From Acidisoma silvae (lineage in GTDB: Bacteria; Pseudomonadota; Alphaproteobacteria; Acetobacterales; Acetobacteraceae), in the NCBI RefSeq assembly GCF_020618775.1, contig NZ_JAESVB010000004.1, forward strand, positions 1 to 64,000: DNA of 64,000 nt, in the 5' to 3' direction. Shown piece after piece: positions 44,378 to 53,776 of this stretch. Numbering within the stretch: the first letter of the stretch is position 1; every line of letters begins with the position of its first letter. A program made the position numbers and the translations under genes. A model generated the notes under the pieces. It saw nothing but the letters and a program-made list of their open reading frames with translations. It searched no databases and had not been told where the DNA came from.

Positions 44378-44977
44378 TTGTCGCGCCGGGATCAGGAAGA
44401 TAGTCGCCGCAAGCAACTGATCGACACGACGATTCACGTCATGGCGCAGGTTGGTTTCAATGCGACAACCTTGGGGCTCATCGGCAAGCATGCCGGCGTG
44501 TCTGCGGGTCTCGTCGCCCATTATTTCGGGGATAAGGACGGGCTGCTGGAAGCGACGCTGCGCAGCCTGGCGTCGCGCCTCAGCCGCGCCGCCGCTGCCC
44601 GCATGCGTAACGCGCGCACCCCGCGCGAACGCCTGCAAGCCGTCGTCGATGCCAATCTCGCGCCCGAGGAAATGGACAGCCAGACCAGCGCCGTCTGGCT
44701 CGCCTTCTGGGGCCAGGCCATCCATTCCGACCGTCTCAAGCGCGTGCAGCGCATCTATCAGCTGCGTGTTCTCTCCAATCTCCGCCACGCGCTGCGCTCC
44801 ATGACCACGGCGGCGGAAGCCGAGCGCCTTGCCGTCATCATCGCCGCCATCATCGACGGGCTGTGGCTGCGCACGACGCTGGCCGCCGCCTGGAGCCCGG
44901 CGGATTCCGAAGCCGCCCGCCGCATCGCGGCCGGCTTTATCGACACGCAGCTCCCCGTGAGCCCTGAAGGACCGACC
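44378..44977 (+). CDS. betI: BetI choline-responsive repressor, in frame with betB
   Basis: This TetR-family repressor of about 200 residues has an N-terminal HTH ([17 protein letters not shown], then [20 protein letters not shown]) and a C-terminal choline-sensing domain with [11 protein letters not shown] and [10 protein letters not shown]-like motifs. A TTG at 44378 with GGAGAG just before it is the best start; a GTG at 44366 is also open. In this sequence betI has no stop: its frame runs straight into betB, giving one 700-codon reading frame. A one-base change in the C4 run 44953-44956 would restore a stop right after the usual BetI end (FIDTQLP), so either a true fusion or an indel is possible. 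Confidence 0.82.
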
Positions 44978-46468
44978 ATGTCGCACGTGCCTGCCACCTC
45001 ATCTGGCAAACCCCCGCGCATCGCCAATTGGATCAATGGTGCCTATCGCCCCAATCCGGCCGCCGAAACCTTCGTCACCCGCAATCCGGCGACCGGCGCG
45101 GTGCTGGCCGAGATCGAGATCGCGGATGCGGCAGCGCTGGATGCCGCCGTCACCGCCGCACGGGCCGGGCAGAAGGTCTGGGCACGGATGACAGGCATGG
45201 AGCGCGGTCGCGTGCTGCGCCGTGTCGCTGACCTGCTGCGTGCCAAGAATGATGATCTGGCAAGGCTGGAAACGCAGGACACCGGCAAGCCGATCCAGGA
45301 AACCGATGTCGTCGATGTCATTTCGGGCGCCGATTGCATCGAGTATTTCGCGGGCCTCGCGGGCGGCATCACCGGAGAAAGCGTCGATCTCGGCCCCAAT
45401 GCCATGGGCTATACGCGGCGGGAGCCGCTGGGGATTGTCGCCGGCATCGGCGCCTGGAACTATCCCATCCAGATCGCCTGTTGGAAATCCGCGCCGGCAC
45501 TGGCCTGCGGCAATGCGATGATCTTCAAGCCCTCGGAACTGACGCCGCTGACGGCCTTCAAACTGGCCGAAATCATGACGGAAGCCGGCGTGCCGGATGG
45601 CGTCTTCAATGTTCTGCCCGGTGACGGGCGCACCGGCAGCCTGCTGGTGGCGCATCCGGCCATCGCCAAGATTTCGCTGACGGGCTCCGTGCCGACCGGC
45701 AAGAAGGTGATGGCGGCGGCGGCCGAGACGCTGAAGCATGTGACGCTGGAACTGGGCGGCAAGTCGCCCATCATTGTCTTTGAGGATGCGGATATCGAAA
45801 GCGCCATCGGCGGCGCCATGCTCGGCAATTTCTATTCGGCCGGCGAGGTCTGCTCCAACGGCACGCGCGTCTTCGTCCATCGCAGCATCAAGGACCGCTT
45901 CATCGCCCGGCTGCTGGAACGCACGGCCAAAATCCGCATCGGTGACCCGCTGGACCCCGAAACGCAGATGGGCGCGCTGATCTCCGAGCCGCATATGCAG
46001 AAGGTGCTGGGATATATCCAGCGCGGCGTCGCTGAGGGCGCCAAACTGCTCTGCGGCGGCACGCGGGTGACGGAGGGCGCCCTGGCCGCCGGCAATTTCG
46101 TTTCCCCCGCCATTTTCGATGCCACCAGCGATGATGTCACCATCGTGCGCGAGGAAATTTTCGGACCCGTGCTGACCATCCTCACCTTCGATACGGAAGC
46201 GGAGGTCGTGGCGCGCGCCAATGACACGGAATTCGGCCTCGGCGCCGGCATCTTCACGCAGGACATCACGCGCGCCCATCGCGTCATCGCGGAACTGCAA
46301 GCCGGCACCTGCTGGATCAATACCTATAACATCACGCCAATCGAACTGCCTTTCGGCGGCTATAAGCAATCCGGCCTCGGTCGCGAAAACAGCCGCGCCG
46401 CGCTCGATCATTATTCGCAGATCAAGAGCGTCTATGTGGCGCTGACGCCGGTGGAAAGCCCCTACTGA
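44978..46468 (+). CDS. betB: Betaine aldehyde dehydrogenase
   Basis: This 496-residue NAD(P)-dependent enzyme converts betaine aldehyde to glycine betaine. The catalytic Cys292 is in [11 protein letters not shown] and the general base Glu258 in LELGGKSP; the Rossmann motif GSVPTGKKV is present. GAAGGA lies seven bases before the ATG at 44978, so it can be translated on its own even though it is in frame with betI. It overlaps betA by one base (TGATG). Confidence 0.94.
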   Translation: MSHVPATSSGKPPRIANWINGAYRPNPAAETFVTRNPATGAVLAEIEIADAAALDAAVTAARAGQKVWARMTGMERGRVLRRVADLLRAKNDDLARLETQDTGKPIQETDVVDVISGADCIEYFAGLAGGITGESVDLGPNAMGYTRREPLGIVAGIGAWNYPIQIACWKSAPALACGNAMIFKPSELTPLTAFKLAEIMTEAGVPDGVFNVLPGDGRTGSLLVAHPAIAKISLTGSVPTGKKVMAAAAETLKHVTLELGGKSPIIVFEDADIESAIGGAMLGNFYSAGEVCSNGTRVFVHRSIKDRFIARLLERTAKIRIGDPLDPETQMGALISEPHMQKVLGYIQRGVAEGAKLLCGGTRVTEGALAAGNFVSPAIFDATSDDVTIVREEIFGPVLTILTFDTEAEVVARANDTEFGLGAGIFTQDITRAHRVIAELQAGTCWINTYNITPIELPFGGYKQSGLGRENSRAALDHYSQIKSVYVALTPVESPY

Positions 46469-48123
46469 TGGACGCCTTCGACTATATCATCGTCGGTGCC
46501 GGGTCCGCCGGCTGCGTGCTGGCCAACCGCCTGACGGAAGACGGCAAGACTACCGTTCTGGTTCTGGAATATGGCGGATCGGATTCCTCCATCTTCATCC
46601 AGATGCCGGCGGCACTCTCCATCCCCATGAACCGGGAGAAATATAACTGGTTCTATGAGACCGAGCCCGAGCCGCATCTGGGCGGCAGGCGCATGCATAC
46701 GCCGCGCGGCAAGGTGCTGGGCGGGTCGTCCTCCATTAACGGCATGGTCTATATCCGTGGCAATGCCATGGATTTCGAAGGCTGGGAGCAGGGCGGCGCG
46801 CGGGGCTGGGGCTACCGCCATGTGCTGCCCTATTTCCGCCGGGCGGAATACCGGGAGGAGGGCGGGGACGCCTATCGCGGCGGTGACGGCCCGCTCTACA
46901 CTTCGTACGGCCCGACCAAGAATCCGCTCTATAATGCCTGGGTCAAGGCGGCCGAACAGGCGGGCTACCCTACAACAGAAGACGTCAACGGCTTCCAGCA
47001 GGAAGGTTTCGGCCGCATGGACCAGACGGTCCGGAAGGGCCAGCGCTGGAGTGCGGCGAACGCCTATCTGAAACCCGCCATGAAGCGGAAAAATCTGGAC
47101 GTGCGGACGAATGCGCTGGCCAGTCAGATTCTGCTGGAAGGCCACCGCGCCGTCGGTATCCGCTATAGCCAGGGCGGGCAGGAGATTGAGGTGCGCGCCC
47201 GGAAAGAGGTTATCCTCTCCGGTGGACCCATCAATTCCCCGCAATTGCTGAAACTCTCCGGCATCGGCCCGGCCGCGGAATTGCAAAGCCTTGGCATTCC
47301 GGTGGTCGCCGACCGTCCGGGCGTGGGCGAGAATTTGCAGGATCATCTGGAATTCTATTTCCAGATGGCGGTGACAAAGCCCATCACGCTCTTCTCGGCG
47401 CAGTCGCTGATTGCCAAGGGGCTCATCGGCGCGCGCTGGCTGCTGCGGAAGGACGGTCTGGGCGCCACCAATCATTTCGAGACCTGCGGCTTCATCCGCA
47501 GCCGTGCCGGCGTGCCGTACCCGGATATCCAGTATCACTTCCTGCCGCTCGCCATTTCCTATGACGGCAACAGCCTGGCCACCGAACATGGCATGCAGGC
47601 GCATGTCGGTCCCATGCGCTCCAAAAGCCGGGGCTGGGTGCGCCTGCGCTCCCGCGATGCGCGCGACAAGCCCAAGGTCTTCTTCAACTATCTCAGCCAT
47701 GCCGATGACTGGGCCGAAATGCGCGCCTGCGTGCGCCTGACGCGCGAGATTTTCGGCCAGGACGCCTTCAAACCTTATCGCGGGCGGGAATTGCAGCCGG
47801 GGACGGATGTGGTGACGGATGAGCAGATCGACGCCTTCATCGCCCAGAAGGTCGAAAGCGCCTATCACCCCTCCTGTAGCAACAAGATGGGTGATCCCTC
47901 GGACCCTATGGCGGTGGTGGACCCCGAAACTCGTGTCATCGGCTTCGAAGGACTCCGCATCGTCGACAGTTCCATCATGCCGCGCGTGACCACCGGCAAT
48001 CTCAATGCGCCGACGATCATGATGGGCGAGAAGGCGGCCGATCATATCCTGGGCAAGCCGATGCTTGCGCCCTCCAACGCGCCCTTCTATCAGGCACGGA
48101 ACTGGGAGACGGCGCAGCGCTGA
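46468..48123 (+). CDS. betA: Choline dehydrogenase (GMC oxidoreductase)
   Basis: This 551-residue membrane-associated flavoenzyme oxidises choline to betaine aldehyde. The N-terminal FAD motif VGAGSAGCVLANRL, the GMC signatures GKVLGGSSSINGM and SGGPINSPQLLKLSGIGP, and the active-site His in AYHPSCSNKMG (about residue 466) are all present. It is the last gene of betI-betB-betA. The order betIBA next to choXWV makes a complete choline-to-betaine module for osmoprotection or carbon/nitrogen supply. Confidence 0.95.
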   Translation: MDAFDYIIVGAGSAGCVLANRLTEDGKTTVLVLEYGGSDSSIFIQMPAALSIPMNREKYNWFYETEPEPHLGGRRMHTPRGKVLGGSSSINGMVYIRGNAMDFEGWEQGGARGWGYRHVLPYFRRAEYREEGGDAYRGGDGPLYTSYGPTKNPLYNAWVKAAEQAGYPTTEDVNGFQQEGFGRMDQTVRKGQRWSAANAYLKPAMKRKNLDVRTNALASQILLEGHRAVGIRYSQGGQEIEVRARKEVILSGGPINSPQLLKLSGIGPAAELQSLGIPVVADRPGVGENLQDHLEFYFQMAVTKPITLFSAQSLIAKGLIGARWLLRKDGLGATNHFETCGFIRSRAGVPYPDIQYHFLPLAISYDGNSLATEHGMQAHVGPMRSKSRGWVRLRSRDARDKPKVFFNYLSHADDWAEMRACVRLTREIFGQDAFKPYRGRELQPGTDVVTDEQIDAFIAQKVESAYHPSCSNKMGDPSDPMAVVDPETRVIGFEGLRIVDSSIMPRVTTGNLNAPTIMMGEKAADHILGKPMLAPSNAPFYQARNWETAQR

Positions 48124-48149
48124 ATGGCGCTACCACGCGGGAGGATGCC

Positions 48150-48554
48150 ATGGCGGTTCTGGCCTATATCTTGTCTCTGCTGGTCTTTCTGGCGCTCGAT
48201 ATCATCTGGCTTGGGCTGATGGGCCCCGGCTACCGTGCCACCATGGGCGATATGCTGGCCCCCAGCATCCGCGTCGCACCGGCCGTTGCCTTCTATCTGC
48301 TGGACGTGCTGGGGCTGATGGTCTTCGTCATGCGGCCCGGGCGGTCACGCGGCTTGGCCTGGGTCATTGTTCATGCGGCGCTTTTCGGCCTCTTCACCTA
48401 CGGCACCTATGACCTCACCAATTTCGCGGTGCTGAAGCATTGGGATCTGACGCTGACGGTGAAGGACATGGTCTGGGGCATGGTCGTCAGCAGTGTCGCG
48501 GCCAGTATCGGCTGGCTGGTGATGCGCGAGCGTGGCAGCCGGCGGCGGCGTTAG
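48150..48554 (+). CDS. DUF2177-family membrane protein
   Basis: This 134-residue protein has four predicted membrane helices (starting AYILSLLVFLALDIIWLGLMG) and the family's LFGLFTYGTYDLTNFAVLK and WDLTLTVKDMVWG stretches. The function is unknown. It follows betA by 26 bases and may be carried on the same transcript. A strong terminator follows. Confidence 0.85.
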   Translation: MAVLAYILSLLVFLALDIIWLGLMGPGYRATMGDMLAPSIRVAPAVAFYLLDVLGLMVFVMRPGRSRGLAWVIVHAALFGLFTYGTYDLTNFAVLKHWDLTLTVKDMVWGMVVSSVAASIGWLVMRERGSRRRR

Positions 48555-48576
48555 GCGCCCCACGCGGCAGACATGA

Positions 48577-48606
48577 AAAAGGCCCGGGATCGCTCCCGGG
48601 CCTTTT
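48577..48606. terminator. Bidirectional terminator between DUF2177 gene and ohr
   Basis: A perfect 13-bp stem (AAAAGGCCCGGGA 48577-48589 with TCCCGGGCCTTTT 48594-48606) has a four-base loop. A-rich and T-rich flanks let it work for both convergent genes. Confidence 0.9.
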
Positions 48607-48626
48607 GCGTTTCGGCTTCGCCGCGT

Positions 48627-49055
48627 TCAGGCGACGCTCAGCTTGACGTCGATATTGCCGCGCGTCGCGTTGGAATAGGGGCAGACCTTGTGCGCCTCGG
48701 CGACCAGCGCTTCCGCCGCGTCCTTCGGCACGCCGGGCAGGGAAACGGCGAGGGAGACTTCAAGGCCGAAACCGCCTTCCGAACGCGGACCGATTCCGAC
48801 CGTCGCCGTGACCGTCGCATCCGCCGGCACCTTGGCCGGGCCGCCCTGGGAGGCGACGAATTTCATGGCGCCCAGGAAGCAGGCGGCATAGCCGGAGGCG
48901 AAAAGCTGCTCGGGGTTGGCGCCTTCGCCGCCCGCACCGCCCAATTCCTTCGGGGTCGCCAGCTTGACGGAGAAATTGCCGTCCAGCGTGCCGGACTGGC
49001 CATCGCGGCCGCCGGTGGCGCGGGCTGCGGTGGTATAGAGAACATTCACGGACAT
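48627..49055 (-). CDS. ohr: Organic hydroperoxide resistance protein
   Basis: This 142-residue OsmC/Ohr-type thiol peroxidase reduces organic hydroperoxides, using lipoylated proteins as electron donors. The two catalytic cysteines are Cys59 (YAACFLGA) and Cys125 (KVCPYSNATRGN), both in the Ohr rather than OsmC context. It is divergent from ohrR, with the repressor's operator between them. Confidence 0.95.
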   Translation of the reverse strand: MSVNVLYTTAARATGGRDGQSGTLDGNFSVKLATPKELGGAGGEGANPEQLFASGYAACFLGAMKFVASQGGPAKVPADATVTATVGIGPRSEGGFGLEVSLAVSLPGVPKDAAEALVAEAHKVCPYSNATRGNIDVKLSVA

Positions 49056-49085
49056 GGCGTCGTTCCTTTTGATAATCGCTCACGA

Positions 49086-49105
49086 TTAAATCGTGTGCGA
49101 TTTAA
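49086..49105. promoter_or_regulatory. OhrR operator
   Basis: Perfect 8-base arms TTAAATCG and CGATTTAA flank TGTG. This matches the AT-rich palindromes bound by OhrR and lies 30 bases upstream of ohr, where it would block its promoter. Confidence 0.8.
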
Positions 49106-49205
49106 CTAGCCGAGTGGTATGAGGGTGTCAAGCGTTGCGATAGGATCGTGCGCGACCTATCTCTCTTTCGTGATCGGCCGGTGATTGTCCGGCCAGGAGA
49201 TGACC

Positions 49206-49655
49206 ATGTCTGACGCCCCAACCGCCATGCCGGCGCTGCCCGATTTCCTCTGTTTCGCGGCCTATTCCACCGGCCATGCCTTCAACCGCCTGTATAAGCC
49301 GCTGCTGGAGGCGATGGGCCTGACCTATCCGCAATATCTGGTCATGGTGCAGCTTTGGGCCGAGGACGATCAGACGGTCGGCGCGCTGGGCGGCCGGCTG
49401 TTCCTGGAGTCGAATACGTTGACGCCGCTGATCAAGCGGCTGGAGGCTTCGGGCTTCGTCACCCGCCGACGAGATCCTGCGGATGAGCGGCAGGTGCGCG
49501 TGGTGCTGACCGCGGCGGGCAGGGCGCTGGAAGCCCAGGCCCAAAGCGTGCCGGGCTGCATTTTCGAGGCGACGGGCCTGACGCTAGACGAGATCCAGCG
49601 CCTGACGCGCGATCTGACGACCTTGCGCGACAGGCTGCTGGCGGGCGGGACGTAG
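49206..49655 (+). CDS. ohrR: MarR-family organic peroxide sensor
   Basis: This 149-residue repressor has a redox-sensing Cys16 in FLCFAAYS, the place of the reactive Cys in known OhrR proteins, and a winged helix (TLTPLIKRLEASGFVTRRRD). Oxidation by organic peroxides should release it from the ohr operator. The ATG at 49206 is chosen because AGGAG sits six bases upstream, which is too close for the ATG at 49200. A second Cys near the C-terminus (VPGCIF) may serve as the resolving thiol. Confidence 0.92.
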   Translation: MSDAPTAMPALPDFLCFAAYSTGHAFNRLYKPLLEAMGLTYPQYLVMVQLWAEDDQTVGALGGRLFLESNTLTPLIKRLEASGFVTRRRDPADERQVRVVLTAAGRALEAQAQSVPGCIFEATGLTLDEIQRLTRDLTTLRDRLLAGGT

Positions 49656-49656
49656 A

Positions 49657-50211
49657 TTACGCTTCCGCCGTCGCAGTCCGGCGGGCCAGGGCGCGGCGGG
49701 CGATGCTTTCCGCGAAAAGCGGCGTCTCGCGGCGGTTATGGTCGCTGCCGGCCGCCTGCCGGCCAGCGGCGGCCTGTTCGAAATCGATGCCGTGTTCAGC
49801 CAGGAAAGCCATGAAGGCGTCGGTCGGATGCGCGGTGACGCGATTGGTATAGCGCGTGTGGCCATTGCCCGCGTCTTCCGCCATCAATTCCCAGACCACA
49901 TTCACCTGCGTGCGGCCATTGGCGGTGAAGACGTCCGAGATCGAATTCATCCGGCAATAGCTCGGCGTCGCTTCCTCGGCGACGTAATGCTGCACCACCA
50001 GACCGGTGCCGACCATTTCGACATTGATCGACATGCGGCGTCCGTCATCGGTGGTGGTGATGCCAGCCGCGATATGGTCGGGCGGGCAGCAGCGCAGATA
50101 CTCGGCTTCCGGCAAAGTAAACAGCCAGTCGGCGATGTCGATTTCGGCAAAGGGCATGTCGACCTCATGCGAATAGGCCGATTGGGACAGGATCTGTTCA
50201 AGCACTTTCAT
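49657..50211 (-). CDS. SRPBCC-like domain protein of unknown function
   Basis: This 184-residue protein resembles uncharacterised START/polyketide-cyclase-type proteins: VVWELMAEDAGNGHTRYTN, then DAFMAFLAEHGIDFE and NRRETPLFAESI near the C-terminus. It may bind a small hydrophobic molecule. It ends one base past ohrR, convergent, and is divergent from a LysR regulator that may control it. Confidence 0.65.
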   Translation of the reverse strand: MKVLEQILSQSAYSHEVDMPFAEIDIADWLFTLPEAEYLRCCPPDHIAAGITTTDDGRRMSINVEMVGTGLVVQHYVAEEATPSYCRMNSISDVFTANGRTQVNVVWELMAEDAGNGHTRYTNRVTAHPTDAFMAFLAEHGIDFEQAAAGRQAAGSDHNRRETPLFAESIARRALARRTATAEA

Positions 50212-50345
50212 CGGTTTTGTCCTTGGCTTGGGAAGGGCGCGATGCCCTGCCGGTGACCGCAGAATTGCGCCGGCTTGGGGCGCGCGATAAGGCAGAGTCG
50301 CGATGAAACGCTTTTGCGTATCCGGCAAAGATGAGGCCGCCTGCT

Positions 50346-51263
50346 ATGATAGACCCCCGCTTCGCCGAGCATCTGGCGGTCTTCGTCGATGTCGTCCGTC
50401 ACGGCAGCTTTTCCGCCGCCGCTCGCAGACGGGGGCAGACGCCCTCGGCCGTCGTGCGGCAGATCGATACGCTGGAGCAGTCCCTCGGCGTGCCGCTGCT
50501 GGTGCGCTCTACGCGCGCGCTCGGCATGACGGATGCCGGTACACGGCTAATGGAACGCGCGCAGAATTTGCTCGATCAGCTGGCCGATGCCCATGCCGAA
50601 GTCGCGGCTTTTGACGGATCGGTCTCCGGCACCTTGCGCCTGGCCTGCTTCCCCACCTTCGGCAAGCGCTATGTCATCCCGGCGCTGGAAGCGGTGATGG
50701 GCGAGCATCCTCAGCTTTGTGTGGAGCTTGATCTGACCGAGCGGCTGGCCGATCCGGTGCTGGAGCGCCTCGATGCCGTCATCCGCATCGGGCATCTGGC
50801 CGATAGCGGGCTGATCGCGACGCGTCTGGCCGACCAGCGGCGGCTTATGGTCGCAAGCCCTGATTATCTTGCGTGTGCGGGCAAGCCTGAGACAGCGGCT
50901 GATCTCGCCCGGCATCGTCTCATCGACAAGCTGCACGGTGCCGACCTGCTCGGCTGGGCGGATGTGCTGGGGCGGCGGGTCGGCGACGGCGCAAACCCGC
51001 CCGCCGTCTTCCGCTGCGATGACTTCGAGGCGATGCGGCTCGCGGCGCTTGCCGGAATGGGCATCGCCCTGCTGGCGGATTGGGTCGTGGGGCCTGACGT
51101 CAAGGCTGGCCTGCTGACGCGGCTGGTTTTGGATGGTGAAGCCTGGAATGCCGACCCGACCGGCATCTGGATGCTGCGCGCCCTGGCGCAGCCCTCGGCG
51201 CGCTTGCGGGCGGTGATCGATGCCATCAAAGCGGTGATCGGCAGCCCGCCCGTCTGGGATTAG
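50346..51263 (+). CDS. LysR-family transcriptional regulator
   Basis: This 305-residue protein has an N-terminal winged HTH (GSFSAAARRRGQTPSAVVRQI, about 20-45) and a periplasmic-binding-like effector domain (about 90-300). It is divergent from the SRPBCC-like gene, the usual LysR arrangement with a target. The last four bases overlap the 3' end of the convergent PPK2 gene. An ATG at 50331 would add five residues. Confidence 0.88.
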   Translation: MIDPRFAEHLAVFVDVVRHGSFSAAARRRGQTPSAVVRQIDTLEQSLGVPLLVRSTRALGMTDAGTRLMERAQNLLDQLADAHAEVAAFDGSVSGTLRLACFPTFGKRYVIPALEAVMGEHPQLCVELDLTERLADPVLERLDAVIRIGHLADSGLIATRLADQRRLMVASPDYLACAGKPETAADLARHRLIDKLHGADLLGWADVLGRRVGDGANPPAVFRCDDFEAMRLAALAGMGIALLADWVVGPDVKAGLLTRLVLDGEAWNADPTGIWMLRALAQPSARLRAVIDAIKAVIGSPPVWD

Positions 51264-52162
51264 CCTTCCGCCTCCAGCGCTTTCCGCGCGGCGTCCGCCG
51301 CTTTCACGCCTTCGGCGTCGAGTTTGGGAAAATGCGGGTCCAGCTTTTCCAGCGCGCGGCGCAGCGCATGGGCCATCAGCAACCGCGCCACCCATTTATG
51401 GTCCGCCGGGATCAGGAACCAGGGCGCATGGGGCGCGGCGGTGGCGGCGAAGACCTCGGCATAGGCGTGGTCGTAGCGGTCCCATAGCTTACGTTCGCTG
51501 ATATCGGCGCCGTCGAATTTCCACAGCTTGTCCGGCCGGTTCAGCCGGCGCAGAAAGCGCTGCCGCTGTTCTTCCTTCGAGATATGCAGGAAGAATTTCA
51601 GAACCGGCATGCCCTGCCGGCTCAGATAGCGCTCATGCCCCGCGATATCCTGCAACCGGTTGTTCCAAATTTGATCCGTCAATTCCGGTTTCGGGATATG
51701 CTGTGCGGCCAGCATTTCCGGGTGCAGCCGGGTGATCAGCACTTCCTCGTAATAGCTGCGGTTGAAGACGCTGATTTCGCCGCGCACCGGCAGGCCCTGC
51801 TGCGTGCGGCGCAGAAAATCCTGCCCCAGCTCTTCCCGCGACGGTGCCTTGAAGGATGTGACGCGCACGCCTTCCGGGTCGATGCCGCGAAAGATGCGGC
51901 GGATGGAACTGTCCTTGCCGCCCGCGTCCATGGATTGCAGGATCATGAGCAGCGCCCAGTGCTTGGCGGCGAACAGCCGCTGTTGCAGCGCGGCGATGGC
52001 TTTGACCTCCCGTAGCAGCGCATCCTTGCCGCTTTTTTTGTCGAGGCCGGTGATGCGCGCGTCGGTCGGGTAATCGCCGAGCTTGACCTTGCCGGGCTCG
52101 GTCACCATGCAGCGTTTGAGAAGGGCGGCGATGGCGCCCTCGGCCGAAAGAATCTCCGACAT
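51260..52162 (-). CDS. ppk2: Polyphosphate kinase 2 family protein
   Basis: This 300-residue P-loop kinase transfers phosphate between polyphosphate and nucleotides. Walker A is MDAGGKDSS (78-86), followed by FNRSYYEEVLI, RPDKLWKFDGADISER and a lid with RRLNRP. The length fits one-domain PPK2 enzymes, which mostly use polyphosphate to phosphorylate ADP, GDP or AMP; the subclass is not clear from sequence. It is divergent from phrB by about 50 bases. Confidence 0.9.
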   Translation of the reverse strand: MSEILSAEGAIAALLKRCMVTEPGKVKLGDYPTDARITGLDKKSGKDALLREVKAIAALQQRLFAAKHWALLMILQSMDAGGKDSSIRRIFRGIDPEGVRVTSFKAPSREELGQDFLRRTQQGLPVRGEISVFNRSYYEEVLITRLHPEMLAAQHIPKPELTDQIWNNRLQDIAGHERYLSRQGMPVLKFFLHISKEEQRQRFLRRLNRPDKLWKFDGADISERKLWDRYDHAYAEVFAATAAPHAPWFLIPADHKWVARLLMAHALRRALEKLDPHFPKLDAEGVKAADAARKALEAEG

Positions 52163-52211
52163 CCTGTCCTCCGCTGCGCTAAAATGCCGCCAGCGCCGTT
52201 TGACGGCGACC

Positions 52212-53768
52212 ATGTCACACCATATCGGGCCTATGTCGAAAAAGCACAGACCAAAGCTGCGGTTTATTCTGGGCGATCAGCTCTCGCGGGACATTGCCGC
52301 GCTGCGCGATGCAGAGCCCGCCACCGATATCCTGCTGCTGGCCGAGGTCGGGACGGAAACCGACTATGTGCCGCATCACCCCAAGAAGATCGCCTTTCTG
52401 TTCTCGGCCATGCGGCATTTCGCCGAGGAGATGCGGGCAGAGGGATTCACCGTCGATTACGTGACGCTGGATGACACAGCCAATACGCAGAGCTTTGCCG
52501 GCGAAGTGCAGCGTGCCGTGCAGCGCCATAAGGCAGCGGAGGTGATTACCACGTTCCCGGGCGAATTCCGCGTGCTGGACGATATGCAGGGCTGGGAGCA
52601 AGCCTGCGGCGTGCCGGTGGAGATCCGCGAGGATGACCGGTTTTTCTGTCCAACCGCGCGCTTCCGTGGCTGGGCGGACGGCAAGCGCCAGCTGCGCATG
52701 GAATTCTTCTATCGCGACATGCGGCGCGAGACCGGCCTGCTGATGGATGAGGGCGAACCCGTCGGCGGGCAATGGAATTTCGACGCCGATAATCGCAAGC
52801 CGCTGCCCGCGCGCATTCATCTGCCGCCGGACTTCTTCGTCAAGCCGGATCGGATCACAGAGGATGTTCTGGCGCTGGTCGCCACGCGTTTCGGCCGCAA
52901 TTTCGGCAGTCTTGACGGGTTCGACTATGCGGTGACGCGCAAGGATGCGCTTCGCGCGCTGGCGCATTTCATCAGCCACGCGCTGCCGTCTTTCGGCGAT
53001 TACCAGGATGCGATGCGGCAGGGCGAAGACCGGCTGTTCCATTCGCTGCTCTCGCCCTATCTGAACGCTGGGCTTCTGGGGGCGCGGGAGGTTTGTGCGG
53101 CGGCCGAGACGGCCTATCGCGACGGCCAGGCGCCGCTGAATGCGGTTGAAGGCTTCATCCGCCAGATCCTGGGCTGGCGCGAATATGTGCGCGGCATCTA
53201 CTGGCTGAAAATGCCGGACTATGCCGAGAGCAACACGCTTGATGCGCAGCGGCCCTTGCCCTGGCTCTATTGGGGCGGCGAGACGGCGATGAACTGCATG
53301 GCGCAATGCGTCGACCAGACGCGGCGGCTGGCCCATGCGCATCACATTCAGCGCCTGATGGTGCTCGGCAATTTCGCGCTGCTGATCGGGGCCAGACCGA
53401 AGGAGGTTGCGGAATGGTATCTGGCGGTCTATCTCGACGCCTATGAATGGGTGGAACTGCCCAATGTCCATGGCATGGTGCTGCATGCCGATGGCGGCTA
53501 TCTGGGGTCAAAACCCTATGCGGCGAGCGGTAAGTATATCGACCGCATGTCGGACTATTGCCGCCATTGCCGATACGACGTCAAAACCGTTGTCGGCGAC
53601 AAGGCTTGTCCCTTCAACTTTCTTTATTGGAATTTTCTGATCAAAAATGAGAAACGGCTTGGCGCCAATCAGCGCATGAGCCTGATCTATGCCTCGCTTG
53701 GCCGCATGGATGCGGCCAAGCGCGCGGCGGTAACGTCACAGGCGAAGGACTTTTTAAACGCGCTGTGA
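52212..53768 (+). CDS. phrB: FeS-cluster bacterial cryptochrome/(6-4) photolyase
   Basis: This 518-residue cryptochrome/photolyase-family protein of the FeS-BCP/CryPro class repairs (6-4) photoproducts with light. Four cysteines at 362, 450, 453 and 466 have exactly the spacing (88, 3, 13) of the [4Fe-4S] ligands in Agrobacterium PhrB (350, 438, 441, 454). The N-terminal half binds the antenna chromophore, and the C-terminal half with GARPKEVAEWYLAVYLDAYEWVELPN binds FAD. An in-frame ATG at 52233 would give 511 residues and is equally possible. Confidence 0.93.
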   Translation: MSHHIGPMSKKHRPKLRFILGDQLSRDIAALRDAEPATDILLLAEVGTETDYVPHHPKKIAFLFSAMRHFAEEMRAEGFTVDYVTLDDTANTQSFAGEVQRAVQRHKAAEVITTFPGEFRVLDDMQGWEQACGVPVEIREDDRFFCPTARFRGWADGKRQLRMEFFYRDMRRETGLLMDEGEPVGGQWNFDADNRKPLPARIHLPPDFFVKPDRITEDVLALVATRFGRNFGSLDGFDYAVTRKDALRALAHFISHALPSFGDYQDAMRQGEDRLFHSLLSPYLNAGLLGAREVCAAAETAYRDGQAPLNAVEGFIRQILGWREYVRGIYWLKMPDYAESNTLDAQRPLPWLYWGGETAMNCMAQCVDQTRRLAHAHHIQRLMVLGNFALLIGARPKEVAEWYLAVYLDAYEWVELPNVHGMVLHADGGYLGSKPYAASGKYIDRMSDYCRHCRYDVKTVVGDKACPFNFLYWNFLIKNEKRLGANQRMSLIYASLGRMDAAKRAAVTSQAKDFLNAL

Positions 53769-53776
53769 CGCGCCCC

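Noticed and set aside
44999-48045. Two long minus-strand frames opposite betB and betA
   Set aside because: Shadow frames caused by third-position GC bias; the sense genes have all catalytic motifs.
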